From Amphibalanus amphitrite (taxonomy: Eukaryota; Arthropoda; Thecostraca; Balanomorpha; Balanidae): a DNA stretch of 64,000 bases. The stretch covers positions 372,001 to 436,000 of the forward strand of contig NW_024881704.1 of the NCBI RefSeq assembly GCF_019059575.1, in the 5' to 3' direction. The notes under the pieces are model-generated. The model was given only the letters and a program-made list of their open reading frames with translations, did no database searches and was not told where the DNA came from. Position 1 is the stretch's first letter; each line of letters opens with the position of its first letter. Made by a program: the position numbers and the translations under genes. Shown in pieces: positions 13,131 through 25,221 of this stretch.

Positions 13131-13694
13131 AGACAACTGAACCAGTGACAACTGAACCAGGGACAACTGAACCAGTAAAACTGAACCAGGGACAACTGAA
13201 CCAGTGACAACTGAGCCAGTGACAACTGAACCAGCGACAACTGAACCAGTGACAACTGAACCAGCGACAACTGAACCAGTGACAACTGAACCAGTGACAA
13301 CTGAACCAGGGACAACTGAACCAGTTACAACTGAACCAGTGGACAACTGAACCAGTGGACAACTGAACCAGTGGACAACTGAACCAGTAGACAACTGAAC
13401 CAGTGATAACTGAACCAGTGACAACTGAACCAGGGACAACTGAACCAGTGACAACTGAACCAGTGACAACTGAACCAGTGACAACTGAACCAGTGACAAC
13501 TGAACCAGTATGACAACTGAACCAGTGACAACTGAACCAGTGACAACTGAACCAGTGACAACTGAACCAGTGACAACTGAACCAGTGACAACTGAACCAG
13601 TGTCCAGTGGACAACTGAACCAGTGACAACTGAACCAGCGGACAACTGAACCAGCGGACAACTGAACCAGCGGACAACTGAACCAGTGGACAAC
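13131..13694. repeat. 15-bp minisatellite array, left arm
   Basis: About 37 tandem copies of a 15-16-bp unit, GTGACAACTGAACCA, with point variants at the third to fifth bases (GTG, GGG, GCG, GTGG, GTAG). Three minus-strand frames stay open through it only because the unit length is a multiple of three; they encode five-residue repeats such as LVQLS and GSVVT and are not taken as genes. Confidence 0.97.
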
Positions 13695-14294
13695 CAATGT
13701 CGTACTGCGCTGTATAAGCATAAGGTAGCGGGTGGCTGGACGGACGGTCTGTGCCAATTTGCCGGTCTGCCAATTGATTTGTGTCCGATCTATTAGAGTG
13801 TCCGTCCGAGAGGGCTGACAGGGCTGACAGGGCTGACAGCTAGCCTGGTGGTCGCGAACTGGTGTGGCAACCGTTACGCCCACCTGGGACGCCCGAATAG
13901 TTAGCAACGTATAAATGATATTCACTTTGATGGCCTAACTCGGGACAGACAGGGCACGCAACGTGGGCTTGGCAGAGTTCAGCCCGCCTGGGCCCAGAGG
14001 AATCTCCGGTATATAAATGGATTCACTGCTCGGGCTTACATCGGGCTTACGCCAAACGTCGCACAACTAGGGCTAAACAACGGCTGTCCTGAGCTCGCCG
14101 AGAGGCCCAGAGGGCATACCACCGGCAGAGCATGGGCTTTAGTCGGCGTTTTTTGTGTCATACGCCGACTTTAGTCTTTAGCCCAAGCGCTAGCCGACTT
14201 TAGTCCAAGCGCTGGCCGACTTTAGCCCGACTAAAAATCTCGGGCAAGCCGCACTTCAGCTTGCTTGGGCCCGGAGTAAAATTGCTTGCTGGGC

Positions 14295-14806
14295 TACTGG
14301 TTAGTGGTTCAGTTGTCACTGGTTCAGTTGTCCACTGGTTCAGTTGTCACTGGTTCAGTTGTCACTCGTTCAGTTGTCTACTGGTTCAGTTGTCTACTGG
14401 TTCAGTTGTCCACTGGTTCAGTTGTCTACTGGTTCAGTTGTCACTGGTTCAGTTGTCCCTGGTTCAGTTGTCACTGGTTCAGCTGTCACTGGTTCAGTTG
14501 TCACTGGTTCAGTTGTCACTGGTTCAGTTGTCACTGGTTCAGTTGTCTACTGGTTCAGTTGTCCACTGGTTCAGTTGTCCACTGGTTCAGTTGTCTACTG
14601 GTTCAGTTGTCCCTGGTTCAGTTGTCCCTGGTTCAGTTGTCACTGGTTCAGTTGTCACTGGTTCAGTTGTCCCTGGTTCAGTTGTCCCTGGTTCAGTTGT
14701 CACTGGTTCAGTTGTCCCTGGTTCAGCTGTCACTGGTTCAGTTATCCCTGGTTCAGTTGTCACTGGTTCAGTTGTCCTGGTTCAGTTGTCACTGGTTCAG
14801 TTGTCA
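14295..14806. repeat. 15-bp minisatellite array, right arm (inverted)
   Basis: About 33 tandem copies of TGGTTCAGTTGTCAC, the reverse complement of the array at 13131-13694, including the same 16-bp CCAC and CTAC variants. It ends at TTGTCAT just before the flanking CGCTACAGAC. Confidence 0.97.
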
Positions 14807-15259
14807 TGGAACCGCTACAGACAGATGTCCGACCATCGGATAGCCAGGAAAAATCTCCTAATCACTTAACGTGCCATGTGAAAAATAATCATATGGTGCA
14901 AACCAAGGCACCTTTTTAATGGTTGTAAAGTCAGATGTCCGGTTAATAACAAAATCTGTCCTCTGTCGTCTGACGAGTTCCACCGACTGATGACAGCCAG
15001 CGCCGATTGACCCGCCGGCTGTCGCGATTTTGGCTGATTAACTTCACCCGTCGCGTCGGGCCTCCTCTAAGGCGGAGCGAGAGTCCTCAGCTGCCGGTTG
15101 TCAGGGTGTAAGAGACCCGTCAATGACGACTTGTCATCCGTCACAAACGGCCTGTCATCCGTCCGGCGCCCCGCAGACTGTCACCTGCGTGTAACTGGCA
15201 CTGGGACTATCAGCCACGAGCTCAGTCTGTCATGGATTTACTACGGAGTACGAGTCTGC

Positions 15260-15475
15260 CATAAATCCAAAAGGATTTGTCACGGGTTTTTGTGGATCTA
15301 CCGAGGATTTGTCACGGACCTCCAAAAATTCGCTTCCAATATTTTGCCTTTTCAAAGCGGAGGTCTGTCATGGCTCTGTCACGACTCTGACACGGATCTA
15401 TCACGGATCACGGATATCACGAATCAGTCACGGATCTCTCACGACTCTATCACGGATCTGCCGATGCAGTGACGG
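15260..15475. repeat. Degenerate short tandem repeat (TCACGGATCT-like)
   Basis: Imperfect units of about 10 bp resembling TCACGGATCT or TCACGACTCT recur with variable spacing and become densest at 15370-15465. The divergence suggests an old array. Confidence 0.7.
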
Positions 15476-15993
15476 CCGCCAGTACTGGGAACCGTGTGTC
15501 GGCCGGGTCCGGCCACCGGACAGGCTGCGGTCTGCCGTCTGTCCCCGCGCGGACAGCACACGAAGCCGGGATTAGTGCGGCGGCCGGCGACAGGCAGCGA
15601 ACGTGGCGGCGGTTTGGTGGAATGTCGCTGCCAGCAGAGACCACCGGCAGTCTCTCCAGACGCCACCGAGACTCTAAACCAGTGATTAAAGGACTGGAGT
15701 CGCCCGAAAGGAGTCCTTATAGGCGGGATTGAAGGATTTGTGAAGAAGGTGGCAGTGGTCTCAGAGCTGCCTGTGGTCTTCGATGCCTTTTATCGATATT
15801 AAAGCCGAAATAATGATTTACTGCACGTGTCATTCAGATTCAGCGGTGGATTTTCCGTAGAGCATATTCATGTCCCTTTTATCAAACTTTTAAGCCTATA
15901 TGATCCCCTGACCGACAGGTTCGAGTTAAAGCACCCTCGGCACGTCCATTCATTTAAAAAAGTTTGTGGGCTGGTGGGCGGTGCGGCGCTGCG

Positions 15994-16018
15994 CGGCGGC
16001 GGCGGCGGCGGCGGCGGC
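15994..16018. repeat. (CGG)n triplet repeat in CpG-rich block
   Basis: Eight CGG units within a GC-rich block spanning roughly 15960-16280. The block is CpG-dense and could be promoter-like, but I find no start codon or splice donor nearby that I would defend. Confidence 0.8.
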
Positions 16019-19000
16019 TGTCATCTCGGCGGGGAGGCGGTGCGCCGATCGCTGATGACGCCGTTGAGAGGCCCCACCCAGCCGGCGCTCAGCGGCCGTC
16101 GCCGATTACGGCCCGAGCGGCGACATAAACCGAGATAGAGCGCCGCTCCGGCCCGCCGCCAGCGCGGCCGCCGCGCCGCGGCCCGCCGAGTGACCCGGCC
16201 GGCGTCACACGGCCGGCCGAGCGGCGCGGGCCCGGGAGGGACGGCACGCGGCGCAGGACGGCTCGCGTCGGCCGACAACGCGCTCGCCGCTCGCAGGATG
16301 CATAAACGCTTCTGTGTCCCTGAATATGTCTGAAGCTCGCCTATTTTTCTCGTAGAAAGCGTAGAATAACCTATGTAGTTAGCGGTCACAAATTTCCTGA
16401 CATCACAAATTCTTCCTTCACACGAATCAGGTTGGAGGGAGATGAGATCTAACGTTCTGAGCCAGGCATTGAACGATCTAAAATGATGAGAGCAGCAGCT
16501 AGTTTTCTGTTCAACTTCTGTTCAACTCTTTCTGGCCAGAAATGACCATCGAAAACTTTCTTCGCGGCTGGTCCATTTTCACATGTCAAACTTTTGCACT
16601 TTTTAGACAACTTGGAAGTGGCATTGTTGCTTTGCAATTGTGCTCGGACCAAATGTAACACAGAACAGTCCAACTCTTGCCGCGAAGGTTTGATGGGCTC
16701 TTTGCTTTGACAAGTAACCGGTGCCCCTTACTTCCATCGGGGCGCGGCGGGAGAGGCCGCCCGCGCCGCGCCACGCCTCAGCGCGCCACACCACGCCGCG
16801 TCCCGCATACCGAGCGCGTCATTATCGCCGCCAGCAGCGGGCTCAACGACGAAGGCGCGGCCGCGACGTGCCAATCGGTGCGCACCGCCGCGCCACTATC
16901 GTCGCTGCTGCACCACCATTGTCGCCGGCGCGCCACAGTCGCATCCGCAGTGGATCGCAGGGATTGTCAACCCGTCACCACGGCATTTGGGACAGAGGGT
17001 TGACCTGAATGGTACACGAGTAGTTCGAAATAGTTCAGCGGAGAGTCGACGTTATGAGTTGGACTCATGAGCCCAAAATGAGCGGTAGATCATCTCATGA
17101 TGTTGGGAATTTAGGCGAGTCAACTTCCATTCAAATCCCTCACATTTTTTTTCTCCTATACATCGATAAAAATCAAAGCAGCATTTTATGAAAGCATGCG
17201 TTCACCAGGCCCGGTATTAAATTCCATCATAGCTGCACGCTTCCTTTCCCAAGTCAATCGCCCTTCCATTCTGTGAGCGCCCGGCTGAACGGTCCCAAAG
17301 CGAGCGTGGAGCCTCACAAAAGGCGTCCATTGTCTCGTGCCGCGGTCGATCGGCGCAGCGGCATCGGTTTGTTCACCTCACTCTAACGGACGGAAGGAAG
17401 CGAATTGATTGATATTCTGTTTGCCATTCACTTAGGTTTGACTAGCAAATACACTGTCAGTTAAAGTGGTTCAGTCAGTTAAATTATTTGCATTCGTCTC
17501 CCACCATATCATGTTATTCACACCGCTGTAAGATAGTAGCCAGTTGAATTATGAATGAAAGAGAACTCATCAGCCAAAGAAATACGTCACATATCTTTCA
17601 TCGACACATGATAAAACACTACATAAGTTAGACCACATAAACATGCTGTAACTTTTCACTATCTATATTTCGCGCCCCATGTATGTCCCTTACAGCATTT
17701 TCACACCTCAGAGTTATTACCTCGCCCATTTTACCGTACTCCGTGACGACCTCGACCTCTCGTAACCCCCACCCCCGTACCGCCCAGGTAGGTAGGCTCC
17801 CCCTCAGCTGTGCACCATTTACGAAGCGTCGCCTCCGTCTATGGCCTGTTATCACTACATAAATTCGGGTGCGGCCACCCCGGCGGCCGGTGGCGGTGGC
17901 CGAACAAGAGTGTAAACCGGCGGCGACCGGAGGGGTGATGGAGGCCTCGTGCGACCACCAGCGGCGGCCGACCGACCAGCTGGGTGGCCAGAGCTGCCAT
18001 CAGCATCGAAAGACCGACCAGCAGAGTAGTCAGGTCAGAGGCAGTCACAAACTTCAGACCAATCAGCGGGTGAGCCAGCGCACTGCGAGGAGGCAGGACC
18101 ACTTCCTTGGATGGAGGGACCAGCAGGACCAGCATTGTGGTCATTAGTCAACGTAGCCATCTGCATCAAAAGACAGACCAGCCAGACTAGCACTGAAGAC
18201 CCTGTGACCAGTGACCACTGACCACTACTCGGCTTCAGCGTGGGCCAGCCCCACCGGTGACCAACGCGCGGGGACCAGCCCGAGTCACGTGTGTCGGACT
18301 CTGACTCCAACCGACTGGAGATGAACTCTTGAAACCTCAGTCGACCCGTGGCCTTCACCGTCTGCCCTTGAGCCGTGGCCGACCGGTCGGGACGGGTGGT
18401 CCGATCGGACACCTTCTGGGAGGCTGGACAGCGACCGGTCGGCGAGGGAAGGGTCTGTCCCACAGCCCCACACCGATCGAGGCACCCGTGAGATGGGAGA
18501 AAGATCTAAGAGATCTGCGCCTCAGAGTGCTGCTGGAAGTGTAGAACGCTAATTCCTAAGGTGCCCCTAGGAATTTTGCGCATCTATATACGCACTTTGC
18601 TGAACTCGCTGCAAAACGTATCCAATGTCGGCTCATTTGTATGCAGAAGCTCGCTCCCACGTACTATATTTGATTACTAATCCGGATATCATATTATCCG
18701 GGTGTAATATACTGCCACCTGTCATGTTATTGCATACACGGACCGTGGACACCGTCGGTAGCTCACGGAGGACACTGGCGGTAGCTCACGTCCCCCCAGC
18801 TGCGTCACAGGTGCAGACTGACGCGGCACGTGCCGGCCGTATGGTGGCGCGTCATCCTTCGCACGGCCGTCATCCCTGACGTAATGACACGCGCCAGGAC
18901 ATGCACCATGAGCATGAGAAGTGAAACACGTGTTGACATAGAATGGCGGAAGGATGGTGCTGCTAGACACAAAAGAGCGTACGGATGGATGGACCTTCTT

Positions 19001-22000
19001 GGTAGGATGCGAAACTACCAAGAATTGTTGCGTGGATTGTGGTCGACTTATGGTAGTGGGAATATCGGGCATAAAATGTACAGTATGACGTCACCAAGTC
19101 TGAAACTAAATTTAACATGGGGATGAGCATTGTAAAGGCTGCTGTGGCTACCAGGATCCAAGTAATAAATCATACGTTATCACTGATGAATGACATTACA
19201 ATAGAGTAACAATGCCAAAACCTCGGTAAAGGCATGTGTTGCTTCAAAAATCACCGTAGAAAAATAACGGCCGGTCATAAAAAGCGATTCGTTCCGTTCG
19301 CATAGCATAAGTAATATGTCTCTTCGGAAGTCTGGCGTCTAGCAAACGGGGCAGCATACGCGCCTTACTTTCAAACACCCCGCAGTCGAGTTTTCTGCTC
19401 TATTCCTTACAGCTCAGGTATAAAGATGCACCGCTCACATCTCCGATGCCGGTATGTAGATGCGCCACTCACTCGTCAGATGTGCGCCGTTCACGTCTGT
19501 CTCAGCCCGTGCCAGACCGTGTTCCGAAAGTGCAGACATCGCGAGCTCTCAGAGCCGGCGGGGAGCGCCGGCGTCTGCAGCTCGGCTCAATCCCTGTCGT
19601 ACATAAAACCCGATCCACGCGTGGCACACAGCCAGACCGACGGCCCTCGGAACATAGGCTACGGAATAAATCTATCAACACGATGTGACCGCATTTTCAC
19701 GTCATCGACGCTAGGTGAAGACGCCACAAAACGGAATGTTATGTGTATAATGATGATTGGTGAGTGAGTTATGAGTTTTGAGTGCGAGGAAACATCATAT
19801 TGTGCAACAGTCATGATGATATGGAAAAATCGCAGGCGGTTGTTTAGAGTTGGAGATGATATGAGTCGGTATGTTTACCGACGACGTTGGCACGGAAAAC
19901 CTGAGACCATTGATTCTCGCGTTTGCAATACCACAGGCAGTAGCGTTGCCAGCGAAATAGCGACTTAAATCCGAGACCTGGAACGCAATATTGCTCTCTT
20001 CCAGAAATAACCCGACAGATAAATGAGATTCAAGTGCGGCTTCGGTGTTGTAACCCGAATACATGCATCGCGGGTCAGATCAGATGAATATTTGAAGTGA
20101 TTTGCTCCGAATCTCGGCTGGGGAGCTGTCTTGAAGTGCCGATGTTGATCGAACACATCAGGCTCCTTGAGAAGCCACTCGATCTCCATTCAGAGCAGAT
20201 ATGGCCGCACGTTTCAGATGCCGAGGAAGGTCAGCTCTCGACATTTAAACGGCGGCGAGTGTGGCGCTATCTGAGGATGACGCAGCCCGTGTGATGACGC
20301 GGTAGCGGGGAGTGGGCGGTGAGCGGTGTCGGTGTGTGTGCCAGGGAGCCGCCTCTGTGGACAGGGCGCTAATCTGCCGCCACACACCACCAGGAGCCTC
20401 GCAGTGGTGACCGCTAATTTATTCTGATTGATGAATGGTATCTATTAAATACATTATTTCAAGGGGGGGGGGGGGGGTTACTGCATAACTGGAGAAGTTG
20501 ACAGTAACGGCTTTAATGTGGTGTTTTATTCTTGGAATAAGTCACTCTGGAAGCTGCAAAAATTTATCCGAAATTGAAAAAGCTGAAACATGTCAACGAT
20601 CACTATTTCCAATCTCCATCTTAGCTACTGTGACGTCAATAAGAGGCCTTTGTGACGTCGGTTGCCTTGCCAAACACGTGTAACTCAATATTTTGTAGAT
20701 CGTACACGATAGTCGTCTTTGGTACTCATAATCAATTATAATTTGACACTATCGGCTGTATTAGTAAAAATCATAACTAGTCACAAGCAACAGATTGTCT
20801 CATGATCGATGGTGACACTTTTCATGATGACACGTGACTTGTATTGGACGTGCGACAGTGCCGGATGGGGTTTTTGTCCGTCACACCGCTCCTGAGACCG
20901 GTGGCACCAATCCGGGAACCGGTAGAAGAGCCCGGCAGCAGCGGGAAACTGTCACATTGTTGATACATTGCACGTCTCAAATTGTTCAGCGAGCGCGCTC
21001 CGGCGACTTGGAGCGGAATAATCCCGACCGAAGTGGTTCCATAACTTTGTAATGCGATAAAGCACGTTTCCCCATAATGCCTGAAAAGCGCTTTAAAAGC
21101 AGGTTAAGCCGATTTGCATCGGAAGCTTGATTGGCTGCAATGTGTTAAAAAACCTGCTACTTAAAGCTGCTTAGAAGGGACAGAAAAAACTGCTCGAAGG
21201 ACAGAAACATGAGAATATCCGTTGAACATGGTTTGAGAAGTCCTAAATCTGTTTATGGCTGTCAAAGTATATATACGAGTATTCCGCAGCAAGAGTAAAA
21301 TGCAATAGGAGGGAGGCACTGTCTTATGCAATATGCACTGCCACACCAAATCGAAAAAAGCCAAGAGCGCATGATTGCCTTCCCGATCTTCCAAAAAGCC
21401 GGCTCAATGATTTAACCAACTTATTCTCAGCTTAAGTTGAAGTTCTGTGAATCCATTCAAACAGTGTGCAATAGATCAATCGTAAAAGGTCAACGATTGG
21501 TATGTGGCAGCCGCTGAGATGACTGAAAGATCTTTTCAGGTTGCATCAAAGCCGTTCAAGAAGCGTGTGTGGAAATGTCAAATATCTCCCCCGCCCCCCC
21601 CCCCGCCCCCAGTTTTAACTTGGCCAACAAATTGGAAACTCTGATAGCATATAGTGCATGATAACTTGTCACAAAGAGAAACGTGCTGACAGTGTCGACT
21701 CTTCTTGCCACTTATTGAAAGCGATCACTCTATCCTGACAAATGTACAACTACAAAATACAAATCCTACGACTACAATGGCTCCTTTGTTCCGTGGCCAG
21801 GTCAAATCACGTTGATTTTTAACAGCAATGACAACGCCCTGCCCAAAACCTTCTGCTCGTCACTGTTGTGACACTTTCCCTGTCACTTGTCAGTGCCTCC
21901 CTCATCTCACCCTGACCTCGCCCCACCTCACTCCATCCGCCAGTTGAGCGTCCCATCCCTCCCCGCCCCTCCAGCACCCCTTCCCCTCTGCGATAGAGTA

Positions 22001-22076
22001 ACGAGTCCCATCCGCTGGAGCGGCGCCGGCGACCGGTTACTATCAACTGACCACAGGATGTCGATCGAACCAGCGA

Positions 22077-22196
22077 GCACAGCGACAGAGTTGGCCACGG
22101 GTCGACTGAGTCGACCGATACAGCGACAGATTCGGCCACGGGTCGACCGGCCAACCGATACAGACCGAGCCAGTCACGGGCCGATCGGCCAACGAG
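22077..22196. repeat. Degenerate repeat of about 40 bp
   Basis: Three diverged copies of a unit of about 40 bp containing CAGCGACAGA..GGCCACGGGTCGAC. Units differ by substitutions and small indels. Confidence 0.65.
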
Positions 22197-22974
22197 ATTT
22201 GCGGAATATCAGCCATCGAGCATGCAAGATCGACTGAGACTGAGGTAGACCGACTGAACCGGCGACTAGACAGACAGACTCGTCCATCAACTGGAGGAAC
22301 TGTGAAGCGAAGTGGTGGCAGTCGCGGCGGTAGAGGCCAGGTCTTTCCAGAGACACACGACTACGTTCGGCTACAGTCGGTTGGAGGGGTAGCAACAACC
22401 AGACCAACCGACAGACAGAATAGACAGACAGGCGGAGTGACCTGTGACATGACAAGGCTTCGCCGTAGCAACCCTCACAAACCCACTGACGCGCTCCTGG
22501 AGAGTAGACTCTGCGACTTGTCAGACCGTCACAACACATCATCACGAAGTTCACCGTTCATATCAGATACACCCTCGTGACATTGCGTAACGTCATATCA
22601 CATCATCTGGAACGGAGGCTCACACCAGAACAGCCTAGAAACGCCCTCCAGACAGGCGTTCCAGTCAAAACAGACTGATGTGTCAGTGTCATTAATCCAG
22701 TCTGTCTGGAAGGAATCCCGCCCCGTGCCAAACTCGCCGCAATATGAGCGGCCCGCCCCGAAATCGTCTGATCGTTAGGCGATTTGGAGATTATTCCAGC
22801 TCGGCTGAATTTCGCAACTAGCTAGGACCTGATGAAACTGGCTGATATTTATGCTATGGTATCCTCCGTATCAATAGCGGTTTTTGTTATGATGTAGGAA
22901 TTTTATACGGCTGCGGTTTGACTACTTCATAAAGTGCAACCACTTAGCTCATCATTTATCTCGTCAACCCCTAG

Positions 22975-23178
22975 CGTCAAAAAAGAAAAGAAAAAAACCA
23001 GACGTCCTCGGAAAGCCCCCGCCGTTTTTAGGAAGCCACGTCGTGCTCGAACAACTGTCGGGCCGCAGCTACCAACACAGTCGGTGATCGGGAGCCATTC
23101 CCAGCAGCAATCTCCATATGAGACGGTGGCCGAAGTGACAGTCGAGAAAGGGTTTTACGATGACATTACCGGAGCTGG
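22975..23178 (+). CDS. Candidate internal coding exon, unknown protein
   Basis: A 204-bp stretch lies between an acceptor-like ACCCCTAG (pyrimidine-containing upstream) and a donor-like GG|GTACGT. It would enter and leave in the same phase. It encodes a Lys/Arg-rich basic segment followed by a Gln/Ser stretch and then an acidic tail with tyrosines (YETV.. and FYDDITG), a composition more like a real protein than the nearby chance frames. I do not recognise the family and see no partner exon in the window, so this may be a false positive. Confidence 0.3.
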
Positions 23179-24272
23179 GTACGTCGGGTCTTCCCGACAA
23201 CATTGCACAGGCCAGTTTGCTGTTCGTAGGCACGCTTGGCGCGTGAATCTAATTGTTCAAATCAAGGCTATAGTTCAAACTTCAAATGCCAAAAACGTTC
23301 CAATAGTTGTAACGGCCAAGTGTTTCGGATTAGTTCAGCTATGGTCAACGGATAATTAGAGAATGATGACGGTCATTAATGCATTCTTCGAGTACATTGG
23401 ATAATAAGATAAAAGCTGAGGCTATAGGCATTAATGCAGTAGGTATGTACCACAAAACTCACAATAATGCAGACGCTACGAGCAGCAGAGTCCAATCGCT
23501 AATGGTAGTAAAGTCAAGAAGCAATGTGTGCGAGGAAAGAAATGTGAGGAAGTGACTGTAAGACCTTCATCTAAGTATGCGAAAACGAATAGCATACAAC
23601 ATTTGAAGGAAAGACAATGAACTCAGATATTGTTAATTGGCAATATAGTTAAGAAGACCATAACAAATTGAAGTAGCGTAAAAACAGCTATCGGAATACA
23701 AGTGTGGATGAAAAGACAACTTCCTGACTGAATGGATGACCGTCTGGCCGCAGAGAGCGACTATCAAGTGACACTGTTGGTTAACTCCTGTGCCAGCGAC
23801 CCCGACCGGGCCCTATAATGTCCCGACACCGGCTTTTTGTCCGATAAGCGTCCCATTACCGGCGATCGGCAATGCAAACGGCCCGTGTCCGAGGCTGCCG
23901 GACGGCTCCGGTGGGTGTCGCCGACGGCGGCCAGCCACGTTCCGCAGGGGATTAGTGGGCCGCACCTGACGGCAGGCAGCGCCGCGCCGAGAGACGGGCT
24001 GGGGCGCCCATGCCGCAGCGCCGGCCTGTGGAGCGTGGCCTGTGGAGAGTCGGCCGAGCTACCGCTGCCAGCCGACCGCCGAGCCGCCGAGCCGCCGAGT
24101 AAAGCCAGCCACCCGAGCGGCACCGAAAGGGCAGCTATCCGTAAAAAGCGGAATCGTGGCTATTTGATTGTTTTTACTCGTGCGTAAAATGCGGATTAAA
24201 TGGCACGGCGGATGGGGGCTGCAAATTTGTGCTGACGATTACAAAAAGCAGCCTGCTTTAAAGGAAGTTATG

Positions 24273-24508
24273 GTACGGGTCTCGCGGGTTTTAGCGGTAG
24301 GTTTTGCACCTAGAAAATTTAGTGTACTTCAAGCTATATCTTCGTCGTCTTAAGCTTTTAAGTGTTGAAGATGCGATCGAATTGTTGGGTAACAAGCCGG
24401 CCATGATCGTGTAAAATGGCTTCATCGTAGATCGATTAGTTTCTGAGATATAGGTAACCGGAAATGTAAAAGTGCAAAACCTACCGCTTAATCTCGCGAG
24501 AGCCGTAC
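24273..24508. mobile_element. TIR MITE (236 bp)
   Basis: The left end GTACGGGTCTCGCG.. followed by AGCGGTAGGTTTTGCAC is mirrored at the right end, giving inverted repeats of about 37 bp with about four mismatches. The body is non-coding. The ends are palindromic at GTAC, so the duplication is ambiguous. If the TIR starts at CGG, the flanks read TA on both sides, which would fit the Tc1/mariner superfamily. Confidence 0.7.
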
Positions 24509-24715
24509 ATCGATCAAACTAAAAAGGCGAAGTGGTTGTAGAATAAAGCTTGTATACAGCCAAATAATAAGCAAGATTATTTGCACGATAAAAAGAAACA
24601 TGTGAGGAAACGAGCGGCTCGATAAAACAACCACACTGAAGGGATGCATTACCTTTATCACTTCATAGTGCACCTGCGCTTGTCATTAGCATTTAATTCA
24701 GTTTAGACAATTAAT

Positions 24716-24854
24716 ATCATCACCCAACTACCACTTAAGCTCAGCAGCGGTAGACCTGAATTAAATTTTCTGCCACCGACTCTGGCACAATGCCAGCCGC
24801 CCGGCGGACTCAGAAACCCGAATCGGTCCGGTAATTCTAGGCAGGGGCGAATTA
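24716..24854. repeat. Left copy of the long target-site duplication of the LINE
   Basis: This 139-bp sequence beginning ATCATCACCC and ending GGGGCGAATTA recurs as 30665-30804 on the other side of the LINE with a single 1-bp indel (AGCAGCGG versus AGCAGCGCG). The LINE 5' UTR begins directly after it. Confidence 0.9.
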
Positions 24855-25221
24855 GTCTGTTCCGAGCACTGGTGAGGGGCGCTGCGTGTATCTTCTACAG
24901 CGAGTCAGTCTGCGCCTAGCGGTGGCCGTGACCGGACGCGCGGGGTCAGCTGGTGCGCGCCGCAACTGCTCCGGTGGTCTGGGCCGCGAGTGGTCAGTGG
25001 TCACGGGGGCGCTCAGTTGGTTGTGGCTGAATCATACGGCCCATGCCGAGATTTAACAGGAGTGGTAGCAAGTGTTCTGCTGAGAGAGTGGCAGAGACAG
25101 TGAGGACGGAACGACGGAGAACTGTGAGGACGGTGTCGTGAGTGCAGCGGACTGGGGCAATTTTAGTGGTCGAGCGACGAGCTCCAGGTTGGAGGACGCT
25201 GCAGGATTGGGAGCGAAAATA

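Larger units (their letters stand above)
13114..14822. mobile_element. Foldback-like element with inverted minisatellite arms
   Basis: Two arrays of the same short repeat lie in opposite orientation: 13131-13694 (unit GTGACAACTGAACCA) and 14295-14806 (the reverse complement), separated by about 600 bp. Both arms carry the same variant units (GGGACAAC, GTGGACAAC, GTAGACAAC). Just outside them is the direct repeat CGCTACAGAC at 13114-13123 and 14813-14822, placed like a target duplication. Long inverted arms built of short tandem repeats are the hallmark of foldback (FB-type) transposons. The spacer has no transposase frame. Termini beyond the arrays are not clearly inverted, so the assignment is tentative. 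Confidence 0.5.
14823..24272. other. Long intergenic region with short repeats
   Basis: No gene is firmly supported over 9.4 kb. Contents: degenerate TCACGGATCT-like repeats (about 15260-15475); a CpG-rich block with (CGG)n at 15994-16018; a second GC-rich block (about 16740-16980); a degenerate repeat of about 40 bp (22077-22196); and poly(G) at about 20463-20477. One candidate exon is listed separately. Confidence 0.45.

Noticed and set aside
12830..14919. Several 120-270-codon frames of five-residue repeats on both strands
   Set aside because: The 15-bp unit is divisible by three and stop-free in several frames at once. Open frames in three registers argue against coding.
21085..21175. 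Imperfect inverted repeat around GCTTTAAAAGCAGGTT
   Set aside because: Matches need several indels and there is no flanking duplication.
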